In this document: piece after piece, positions 18,541 to 29,409 of the stretch | Layout: every line of letters begins with the position of its first letter | How positions within the stretch are numbered: position 1 is the stretch's first letter | Source of the DNA: Oncomelania hupensis | Taxonomy: Eukaryota; Mollusca; Gastropoda; Littorinimorpha; Pomatiopsidae | Direction of reading: 5' to 3' | Assembly: GCA_036898135.1 (NCBI GenBank) | Contig: CM072526.1 | Location: 5,510,224 to 5,574,223, forward strand | Length of the DNA: 64,000 nt | Made by a program: the position numbers and the translations under genes | Notes under the pieces: model-generated | What the model saw: only the letters and a program-made list of their open reading frames with translations | Told to the model about the DNA's origin: nothing | Database searches by the model: none

Positions 18541-19692
18541 ATTACATTACATTACATTACATAATTGTTGCTTTAGGTCCAGCGGACTCTTCCGAGCCAA
18601 ATCAGGACCAGACAACCCCCAATAAGCATAAAAGATCTGCTGAAACAACCCTAGTGGGAAAACTGAATGCCCTCCATCAGCCAGTTTGTCGAGGTCGAAC
18701 TTCAGTCTAGTGCACTTTGCTGTATTTACTCTCTTCAAGTGGAGCCGGAAAGACATGATCAAGAGATCGTGGTCACTTCCGATGTCTGCTCCTGGAAAAG
18801 TGCGTGTCCTGCCAATGTTGATGCTTGATCTGAAGCGTTTCTTGACCATGATGTAGTCTATTTGGTTGTGATGCTCCCCGCCGGGACTGTGCCATGTCCA
18901 TCGTCTGGAGTTTTTGTGGAGACCAAGCGTGTTTGCCAGTACCAGATTGTTGCATCTGGCAAACTCCAAGAATCTCAGACCCCTGTCATTTGTCTTGTTG
19001 TTGCAGTGGGGTCCACATGTGTCTCCCCAGTTGTGGTGCGCATCTTGGCCAACCTTGGCATTCCAGTCGCCTTGCACTATGACTATGTCCTTCTTCGGCA
19101 CTTGGTCAAGGACCGCCTGTAGATTTTCATAAAAATCCCCCACTTCGCTGTCGTCATAGTCTGATGTTGGGGCATAGGCCTGGATCATGGTGATGTTGAA
19201 AGGGGCTGCTCTCAGGCGGATGGTAATGAGTCTACTGGAGACTGGGCGACAACCCATGACAGTGGCTAGAATGTTCTTGTGGACCAAGAATCCAACGCCG
19301 TGTTCGTGCCTGTCATCTCTACCGCTGAAATAGAGCTTGTGGCCTTTGTCGGTCGTTGTTTCACCTAGGCCTTTCCAGCGCAGTTCGCTGATGCCTAGAA
19401 CGTTCCATCGATAGTGGTCCAACTCGTGGGCCAGTTCTTCTAATTTTCCTTCCGCAGTTAGGGTCCTGACATTCCAGGTTCCTATGACGATGTTGTTTCT
19501 CATGCGGATCTTGCTAAATTGTCCATCAGTAGCATACTTAACACCTCCGTCCTGGTGGCCAACGGAAGGCGCGGTCCTTGAGCCGGGCGACGACCGATCC
19601 GGTATGGAATTAGTGGATAGTGTCATCATGTAGTGTGTCTTGGGCAAAAAAAAGACCTGGCGGTGCCCAATCCTCTCCAGGCTGTTGGCCAC
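18541..19692 (-). pseudogene. RTE-like LINE: intact endonuclease fused to the 3' tail, RT missing
   Basis: A 381-residue minus-strand frame (18547-19692). Residues about 64-325 are an AP-type endonuclease: GTWNVRTL, ISELRWKG, QGDWNAKVG and GSDHDLLI carry the expected Asn, Glu, Asp and His catalytic residues. Near KFDLDKLADGG the RT should follow, but the sequence jumps to the 3'-terminal tail (plus strand: GGTCCAGCGGACTCTTCCGA), which also ends other copies at about 38255-38360 and 53271-53330. It ends in a (TGTAA)n tail at about 18541-18562. This is therefore an internally deleted LINE, not a host gene. Confidence 0.8.
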
Positions 19693-20034
19693 AGCCGAAA
19701 TCCACGAATACAGTGTGGCTCGCCTTGGCCCTGAGCACGTGGTCGTTGAACCTGTAGTAACGTGAGTTCCTCGCCCTGGCCGGTGACTTCTGTGTAGAAG
19801 ACTTTCGCCCAGTGATGCCGTGTTAACATTACCCCAGTTAGTCGCCTCTTACGACACGCCGGGAAACGTTGGATCTATTCTATTCAGTGCCCGAATCCAC
19901 AAACAAACAGCAACAAATATATTACAGACACACAACAAGGGCAACAAAATACAAGACATACACGTGGTGTAAAGGCAGGAAGATCGCTACAATGGGAAAC
20001 TGAAAGGAAAATAGTTTCGTATTTTTAAAATTAA

Positions 20035-20212
20035 ATTGGCTGCATCTAATATTATTTTGAAGGGAGGGAGGAAGCCGGAGTACCCGGAGAGAACCCTCGG
20101 TGACCCGTAAAGTCTCATAAGAATCACAAATATTTGCCCCGTGCGGAGCTCGAACCCGCGACCATCGGCATTGGACACCGGCGCCTACCCACTGCGCTAC
20201 GGGCTACCCCAT
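20035..20212 (-). mobile_element. tRNA-derived SINE (minus strand)
   Basis: Minus strand: GCCCGTAGCGCAGTGGGTAG (A-box) and CGCGGGTTCGAGCTCC (B-box), followed by a conserved body with GAGGGTTCTCTCCGGGTACT and CCGGCTTCCTCCC. The same body occurs in the plus-strand SINE at 62447-62853. No anticodon-arm folding typical of a working tRNA was evident. Confidence 0.8.
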
Positions 20213-20384
20213 AACCATGACTCCTGCATACCAACCCAGGAATATTAAGTGAAGAATGGCTAAAAACAATAATAAACACGCACACACATACACCCACTTT
20301 AACTGCCACACCCACATCTTACAAAACCGAACTTTTGTGACTCATCTCGTCAGACTTTTTAACAAAGAAACGGCCTATGGGACT

Positions 20385-20590
20385 TAGGTTTGGTGAATTT
20401 TGAAAACAAGGATTTACTCAATAATAAACTGACAAAACCAAGCGGATTTGACTTACCTGGTTTTGTGAATTTTTTAACAAGGATTTAATTCAATAATAAA
20501 CTGACAAAACCAAGTGGGTGACTTGCTTGGTTTTGTCATGTTCTCAACAAAGACCTATCTCAAGAATAATCTGACAAAACAAAGCAAGTC
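20385..20590 (+). repeat. Three imperfect ~68-bp tandem units upstream of the Emi gene
   Basis: Units share TTGGTTTTGT, an AACAAGGATTTA-like core, AATAATAAACTGACAAAACC and GACTT. TGACAAAACCAAG and CTTGGTTTTGTCA are inverted relative to each other, so each unit border can form a short hairpin. A related fragment recurs near 20740-20762. Confidence 0.7.
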
Positions 20591-20877
20591 CACAAATAGT
20601 CTTAAAACATCAAATCTAGCAAACATTTCTTTAACATGCACTCTTAAATCGAGGAATTGCGTTATAATATGCCCTTAAACTTCCAGAAACGATCGCGTAA
20701 TATAGCGCAACACAAAACGTCGATTTTCTCGAAAGTAGGTTTTGTGGACTTGCTCGGTTTTGTCAGTTCACGGCTTTGTTGTTTGCTGCCAGCTGAAGAC
20801 GCAGAGACTAAAGCAGTGTCTTGATTACTAAACCACAACCATAAAAGTTTGACCCGGAAAAACAACTTCATAACGTT

Positions 20878-20924
20878 CCAATGCTTCGGATTGGTTGGAC
20901 TTCTCGTATGGCGAAAAATTTGAA
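20878..20924 (+). promoter_or_regulatory. Candidate cell-cycle promoter: CCAAT boxes plus CDE/CHR-like pair
   Basis: CCAAT at 20878-20882, ATTGG (CCAAT on the other strand) at 20890-20894, then GGCGA (20910-20914), four A residues and TTTGAA (20919-20924). GGCGG-N4-TTTGAA preceded by CCAAT is the CDE/CHR arrangement of vertebrate G2/M genes bound by DREAM/MuvB and NF-Y. It lies 335 bp upstream of the predicted Emi start codon. Motif and spacing are seen; function is inferred. Confidence 0.5.
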
Positions 20925-21258
20925 CTGTGTCTGCTGAGTTTCAAGGCGAGTACTTTTTTTTTTTTAGAACTACCATTTTAAACCTTCCAACTACCTTCAT
21001 ATATGCAGATTTAATTAGGGATGTGTCTCAACAGTTGATATATAGCTATAGGACTGTAGTTCTCCTCGCTGGATCGTTGAAATTTGCTAAGTGCGGTGTT
21101 GGTTTGGTATTTCATGTTTTGAGCTACATCACTCCCACTCGGCAATTTCCGTTCCGACCGTTCCCGCTGGTTCCAAACGTCGCGCTTTGTCGGCTTCAGA
21201 GATTTCTGTTAAAACAGAGCTCTGGCCGACACTGCAAAGACTTTTTTTTCAGTAGGAA

Positions 21259-24200
21259 ATGGCTCCAAGAGTAAGTAGAGTTGTGTTATTTCTTGCGATC
21301 TTTTACGTTTAGAATTAGCTTGTCTGCTGTGCTTTATTTTAGAGCCCTACGCGACTAGGCGGTAGGCCTAGTTTAGAACTAGAAGTGCCAGTGGCTATAG
21401 AGTCTATAGACTATAGTCAAGCCCGTGCCGTTCACGAGGAACACAGTTTCGAAGTTTCAGAATTCTGTAGTATTGCGCAAACTTTCATCTGATGAGTATG
21501 GTTAATATTTTATATGATACTTGCTGAAACTGTCACTCATCTCGGCAAGACAATAGTCTTAAAAAAAAATATATTTCAAAGTTAGGACTTAGGCCTACTT
21601 TAACTGAAGTGTGTACAATCTATTTTTTTATGTACTTTGAAAAAAAAATCAGGAAACAAAATTGTAATTATGCCAGTGTGTAATTTTTTGCTTATTGTTT
21701 TTAAAAACAAGCACTTGTAAATTGTAAATACTTCAGTTAAAGTAGGCCTAACTTTGATATATAAATGTTTTGAATCATTATTGCTTTGATGAGGTAAGTC
21801 AATATGAACAATGGATAAAAGTATTCATGATTATACGAAATAGTCTGTTCCTTTTCTTTTTTTAGGAGTTTAGCTAATTCATTTCATTGATGGCTGAGAA
21901 TGCATAGGAATTGTATGAAATTTGTTTTCTTTTAAGTGTAAATAAAAGTTGTTGGAACAGTAGGCCTACTATTATTATTAAGGGTGCTGATAGAACTCGC
22001 ACAATCACCAAATGTGAGCAAAAATCCTCTGGGGCGACCCGAGTCTTCTACTGTGGCTCACTCGTCCAATTGCCTTCTTGCCCCTGCAGCAATTCTATTA
22101 TTAATGAATCTTTCAGTTTTATCCAAACTGCACAAAGTGTTTTCAAATTTGTTGTCGGACTACAGAAAAATGCTGCAGGAAAGAAACTTTGGCTAAATCA
22201 TTATACTTTTAATGTTTTTATAGTCCAGTGGTTGAGCGGCTGTGTTCCCTGCTGTGTCTGTATGGGTGTCGGTGTGTGTTCATGTGGGTGTGGGTGTGTG
22301 CAAGCGAGTGGAAGAGGAGGGTACGTTCGAGGTGAAATTGCTTTTTTAATTATATTTTACTAAAGTAATATTTTATTTGTAAAAGCATAATTTACGTTGG
22401 AAACATTACCAAGACCCCCCACCATCCCATCCTGCCTCCCCAAAATATGTCTGTTAACGCTATCCGGACTGACCCTAATTTTCTGGCCCAACCTTAAACT
22501 TTTTTTGGGGATCGTCAGGACAAAAAATTGAAAAATGCGAAAAAAAGATCATTGCACTCAAAGTGGAAAAGGTTTTTAAAAAAAGAAAAAGAAGACAAAA
22601 TAAAAAGCAGACCTATTGGCCTTTTTTTCCATGTTACCGTAAACAGACGTCGTATTGTCTTAAGCTAATTTTAGCTGTGATAAAATTGTTGTGGTGGTGG
22701 ATGAGAGTAGTAGAGTGTAGAGTGTTTCTGTGTCTGCTTTGATGTAGAAGATTGTGATTAGGAGGATTTGTTTGTTATGATTTGTATTTAATGAATTATG
22801 GATTCTTCAGTCAGAGAGCCAGGTGGGTGTGTGTGTGAGAGAGAGGGGGAGAGAGAAAATTTTGAATGTTTAAAGTTTGTTGCCTGCGATATTTTGAGGT
22901 GGTTGCATTTGTTATTATAACTTACCGCTTACATTAGTGTCCTATCCTATCCTATCCTATCCTATCCAATCCTATCCTATCCTATCCTATCCCATAACTC
23001 GGAGGTCGTAGGGGCACCGCAGATGATCGTTTAACCAGCGTACTCCATCTTTCCCTGTCCTCAGCAACCCTGATGGTTTCGCTCAGAGTCAAACCAGTCC
23101 ATTTTCGAATATTGTCCTCCCACCTCTTTTTCGGTCTCCCTCTTCTTCTACCTCCTTGCACTGTGCCTTGCAGGATGGTCTTTGCAAGACCTGATGATCT
23201 GGTGACGTGGCCATACCATCGGAGTTTCCGTTTTTTTACCACTGTGAGCAGTGGTGAAGCAGTTACATTATTGTACTGTATGTTTTAATCAGCGGAGTGT
23301 TTGTACCCGGGTTTTGTAATCTGATGCTTCCACTGTAATGCTCACACTGAGATGAATAAAGTTGTATTGTATTGCTGACTGATTGCACCGCCTCTGATAA
23401 CGGCAGATTGTATCTCACAACCCATCAGTCATTGTTGTACGCAGTGTACTCCATTGTCAGGCGAGAACATTGCAGCTTACAGTCAGTGTACTCCATTGTC
23501 AGGCGAGAACATTGCAGCCTGTACAGTCAGTGTACTCCATTGTCAGGCGAGAACATTGCAGCCTGTACAGTCAGTGTACTCCAATGTCGGCGAGAACATT
23601 GCAGCCTGTACAGTCTGTGTACTCCAATGTCAGGCGAGAACATTGCATCCTGTACAGTCAGTGTACTCATTGTCAGGCAAGAACATTGCAGCCTGTACAG
23701 TCAGTGTACTCCATTGTCACGAGATTGAACTGATTGCAGCCTGTACAGATTGTACTCCACACCATCAGAACATTGTTGTACGCAGTGTACTCCAATGTCA
23801 GGCGAGAACATTGCAGCCTGTACAGTCAGTGTACTCCATTGTCAGGCAAGAAACATTGCAGCCTGTACAGTCAGTGTACTCCAATGTCAGGCGAGAACAT
23901 TGCATCCTGTACAGTCAGTGTACTCATTGTCAGACAAGAACATTGCAGCCTGTACAGTCAGTGTACTCCATTGTCAGGCGAGAACATTGCAGCCTGTACA
24001 GTCAGTGTACTCCATTGTCAGGCGAGAACATTGCAGCCTGTACAGTCAGTGTACTCCATTGTCAGGCGAGAACATTGCAGCCTGTACAGTCAGTGTACTC
24101 CATTGTCAGGCGAGAACATTGCAGCCTGTACAGTCAGTGTACTCCATTGTCAGGCGAGAACATTGCAGCCTGTACAGTCAGTGTACTCCATTGTCAGGCA

Positions 24201-27200
24201 AGAACATTGCAGCATGTACAATCAGTGTACTCCATTGTCAGGCGAGAACATTGCAGCATGTACAGTCAGTGTACTCCATTGTCAGGCGAGAACATTGCAG
24301 CCTGTACAGTCAGTGTACTCCATTGTCAGGCGAGAACATTGCAGCCTGTACAGGCAGTGTACTCCATTGTCAGGCAAGAACATTGCAGCCTGTACAGTCA
24401 GTGTACTCCAATGTCAGGCAAGAACATTGCAGCCTGGACAGTCAGTGTACTCCAAAGTCAGGCGAGAGAACATTGCAACCTGTACAGTGGTTCAAAGCCT
24501 GTTGATTGCTGGAGTTGAAAAAAAATATAAAAAATAATAATAACAATAAAAACACCCTGAGACACTGCGCTCCTCCTACTTTAGATGAAAGTATAAACCA
24601 AGGTCTAGTGTGTGCACGCACGCATTCCATAACACAGACTTTAAAAGATTTTCATGTTAAATATTGCACATTCCATAAGAAGCATGTGGGTTTTGTTTAG
24701 TGTAACATGTTGATTTGAACATTTATGGGTTGAGGTGTTTATTTTCAGATGAGATGGAACTGTTTGATTTATTGCTTAATTGATTGGTTAATTTCAGATG
24801 GCACACAGCCCTGCAGTTGGCAACCAGGATGCAGAGAGAGATAACGAAATTGATGCTATTGCACACAGTATGGACCTGCAGTCGTCTCATCTCGTTAATG
24901 ACCACCACCTTGGGCATAATTTTGATGAAGTGGACAGTGCGTTAGACCCTGGACATGATTTTGACAAAGTGGACAGCGTGTTCGACCCTGGACATGATTT
25001 TGACGAAGTGGACAGCGAGGGCACCCATTTCCAACCCCCTGTCACCAGCACGCCGGTGGTCGGGCGCTACGTGGGGAAGCTGTTTAATAGCATTGTGGCC
25101 TTTCCCCGATTTGAAGAAGACAGTGGCTTGGGCAGCACGCCGTCCTTCACTCGCTCCCGCACAGAGTCCTGCACTTCCGTCTCGAGGTCCGATGTGGATG
25201 ATTTCTCCCCCATTGTGAAAGACTCTCTCTTCTCTCACTCCAAGTACGTGGGCAAGGCTGCGGATATCATCTCTCCTTCGGTGGTGGGTAAGCTGTCGCC
25301 CAACGAAAGCAGCAAAGTCTTACCTGCTGCCCTCGATGCCAGCACGCCAGTCACAGAGGTGGACAGTGGGGTGTTTACGCACACTCCGTCGTTCAATTGT
25401 GCCTCATCCAGCGAGCAGCTTGCAGTGAAGCAAGCTGCCATCGGATACTGGTCCACTCCCATCGGAATCCCGGCATTCAGCGCCCTCACCCCGCACCTCG
25501 TCAAATACGACCAACATACCATGCAAACTCGCCTGCCAGTGTGCCGAGAAGCCTTCTATGAATTCCATTCCGAGGCTTCATCGTCCCTCAGCTGCAGCCC
25601 AGTCAAGCACTACTACTCTGATTACGGCAGTGTCGACAGCGACGATGACAGTCTGCCAAGCAGATGGGCCAAGACCCGAGTTCAGTTCCCGAACGCCCAT
25701 TACGGCAGCAACTCGGACGATGAGGACGAAGCGTTCCACTCGCCTCGCAAAATGCGGCAAACCCGTTTGTACCCTGTGGACGAAGTGATTCAAGGGACGG
25801 AGCTGGCTGAGCGGCTAGACAAGATTGAAGTCAGTCCCGAAAATAAAACGACAAAGATCTTTGACTTCAGCGGTCTTACGAGACGGCACGAAGCAGGAAA
25901 GGCTACAGTGACAGAAAACGCCGTGGACAAAGACTGTGTAGCAGTGAACGTTGTTGATAAAGGCGAGTCCAGCACAGACAGACTTACACTTACAGATAAC
26001 GTTGAGGACCAGTGTAACGCTGATTCCCCGGTACGGCCAGTGACAAGTGCCGTGAGAGTACTCGAGACACTGGAGGAGGTTATTGAAGAAAGTTTGCCCT
26101 CTGTCCCGAGCATGCTGGTGGGGCGATTCATTGGCTATGGCACGATGGATATTGTCGGGGAGTTGCACAAGCGTAGCGTGCCTGCAGCAGGTGTGTTCAG
26201 ATGGCTGCATGCGTACCTGGATGATAACGACTTCATCAGGTAACATTAACACAGCTTCCTTTTCACTGTTCCAGTGGTCCAGGCGTGTGTGTTGTTGTTG
26301 TTTTAAAATTTATTTAATTGTGGGTGTGTGTAACTGTGAAGTGAATGTTTATTTTTTTTCTTCAACTTTTGGCTTGTGCCGTTAGTGGACTAAGATGTTG
26401 TAGCATTATCCATATTCCAGTACTTGCTGTGTGAATGTGAAGAAAATAAAGATTACTAAATCAGCAAATGTTTACTAATGTATTTAATTTTCAGTTAATT
26501 TGTCATTGTTCAAATGCACTATTTATATAATAATTAATATATTCCAGGAATTGTGCTAATTGCAAGATCATGCATATTACTAATTCTTCTGATGGCAGAT
26601 GCAATTTTGGGAGGACTGACAGTGCTGGCCCTGACAGCTAGTAATGTCATTAAATTGAAAACTTATCGCTGCCCAGAAATTATGGGGCGATATCTCACTG
26701 TTACAAGTAACATATAGGCAGTATTATTTCTGGGCATTGATACTGATAGAGTGACTATACAATGATCAGTCTACTTTTGGATTGACTGATAACTCCTGAC
26801 AAAGGTTTTTAGCAAATCTACATGAACAGAGAATCTTTTAACCTGATGCGTTTTTCTTTATGTCCTTAAACCTTTTTACTTGTCTGTGTTCCAGTACTAA
26901 GCAGTAAGAAATGCCATTACTGACGTTTTGCAGGATGGCTGGGGTGTGTAGACTGTGGAGAACTGTTCTGCTGTCCCATGCCCCAGTTCGCAAATATCTG
27001 GACCTGGTTCGTAGGATGCACACCAGCCCCAGTCAAAAGGTCAGACACACACTTCACTCAGAAATCTGCAATCACATGCATGGAGGGTCCTAAATTCATG
27101 GAACTAGACAACAAATAACAGTTGTCCCTGTCCATCCTTTCAGTTGATTTTTCCATGATCTGATGATGTGATTGGAGTTTCTTGTACTGTAATATACTCC

Positions 27201-29369
27201 CATTTGGTAAGCTTTGCATCCCTGCTTTGCTGAAGCTGAGTTAGCAGTCTGATCTTACATTTTTGTGCTGTAAACTTTTGGATCAGATTTCACTTAGTGC
27301 ATAATTGAACAATTTGATTGACCCTGATGCTCAGGCAAACGTCCCTGATTGACCCGGATGCTCAGGCAAGCGTCCCCTATTCCTTTAGATGACAGTATAA
27401 ACCACTTGAGGTTTAGTCTGTGCACGGATGCATTCCATGGCATGGACTTTAAAGATCCTGAAGCTCATGTCCTATACGGGCGAGTGGCAGCTACACCCAG
27501 CACGCACTAGGTCCCTTTCCATTCCCCATGGCCCAAAGTTGTGCTCAGTTGTCTGGGCGCCAGGCTAAGCACCCAAAGGTTGCAAGTGGGCATCTTGAAT
27601 TAGATCTTGTATCACTATCAGCCAGCGCCTTGAGCAACATTGAAGTGCAAAAGCACTTTAATAATACTATAAAAAATAAATTTACTAACGGACAGTTATT
27701 GCATGTCACGACAAGAATGAGCGAGTACGGTAAACGTGATGCGTTAGTCAGAAAGTGCTGCATCTAGTGTCGTTTACCACCACCAATAAATTGTGCATAA
27801 CGATACCTTGATTTCTAATGTGCACATCTCCCTGTTACCGACAATACGCATATTTATGCCTACTAATTATCACTGTGTAGGAGAACTGTCCATCCTGGGG
27901 GTTGCGAGGCTCAAAGACTGAGGAGTGCAGGCACATGACACGGTCTTCAAAATGTCTTGGCAATATCCAGCTCGCGGAGCTCATTGCCACACAGCCTCTG
28001 GCTGTGGCCTCTACGCCGTTTGAAAAGGTAATGTTGTAGCCATATTAAATATTGGGTTCAATTCTCTTGTGTCGCCGCTTTTTGACTGGCATGCATAGCA
28101 GTGTGAGTCTATTTCATTCCATCTCCACATAATTTTTTTCAAAAATCCAGATTTTTGCAAATCTGTGCGAGATGAGTCCTAAATACTAAAATAATCCAAA
28201 AAAGACATTAAAAAAAAAAGTGTCCGTCGTTCTGTCTGTCTGTGCAAAACTTGCAAGTGGCAGTGATCAGGATGAACGTCGGTTTTCGGCTTTTTACCGA
28301 TAGAATTTTGAAATGACCTATTGACTTGACAGTGAGTCGGTCATACGACCTATTGATTTTCCAGGCAGTCAGTCAAGCCTATGACCATTTCCAAAAAGAT
28401 ACATCATCCACGCTGACCTCAAATTATTCAGATCATATTTTTTTGTGAGCGAAGTTTTGATTCAAAACAATGAATCGAAAACGGAAATGGGTTCACCTAT
28501 TTAACTGTCTTGTAAAACAATAACTTGCCGAAGTGAAACAAAATAAGTAACCATACGGTCTCTGCTTGCTTTTGACTCAACGCAAAGCTTACATGAATGT
28601 CTGATTGACCGAGACTAGTTTCAGTTTAGTTCCGATCCCCAATTTTAGTAATTAGTAGAGGATGATGTCATTATGTCACTTGTCGTCTGCAGATTCGTGA
28701 ATCGTGATATTTAAAAATGCCACCAACAAGTGCCCGAAGATGGAAAAAGGCCAAACTAAACTAAACTAAACTAAACTAAACTAAACTAAACTGTTATTTA
28801 GCGTTTTGCGCGATGGGAAGCTAGAAAATGTCAGCCCATCGCGGGAACAAAAGTTCCTGCTCAAGCCGAAATAGTTGCACTCAATCCGAGTCCAGAGCGA
28901 AAGTCCGGAAAGGAAGCCAACTCGATGGCAACAACCGCAAAACCAGCGACATCAACTGAGCGACCACTAGTGTACCCAGGAGGGGGGCGGTCGGGGTGGA
29001 CCGCGAGGGGTAGGACACTTTTTTTTTTTCATTTACAACTCATTACTAATACTTCCAAAATGCGCCAGATTCCATAAATTTAAAGGTTTACAAAAAATTA
29101 AACGTTTACAAAAAATGTTCCGAGGGGGCAAGCCCCCGGACCCCCCTACAGGGTTCGGGTGCTTCACACCCTCACTTACGCCCCACCCCATGACAAAAGT
29201 CTAATTATGCCACTGTGAGTGACGGTTCCTGACGAAATGGTTGGATGAATTTCGACCTTGGCATCGGTAAGATTATTTAGTTGTTCTCTTCATAAGTCAA
29301 TTATTTCAGATTAAAAACTGCATGTAGTGTTGAGTAACAGTTGACAGTTCACTTCAGTGGTAACTGATC

Positions 29370-29409
<40 letters not shown>

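Noticed and set aside
23446..24490. CRISPR-like repeat array
   Set aside because: Units are directly adjacent with no unique spacers, and the DNA is clearly eukaryotic. The same applies to 38440-39955 and 56371-56825.
23454..24537. Long plus-strand open frames (up to 354 codons) over the 44-bp array, as a repetitive secreted or Cys-rich protein
   Set aside because: The unit has no stop in any frame and 44 is not divisible by 3, so all three frames stay open by structure alone; the array lies inside an intron of the Emi gene.
26838..27023. Minus-strand frame overlapping Emi exon 3
   Set aside because: Antisense shadow of the F-box exon.
28970..29215. Complete hAT MITE (right end resembles CAGTGGCATAATTAG)
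   Set aside because: No matching left terminal repeat or 8-bp duplication could be located, so only noted within the intron entry.
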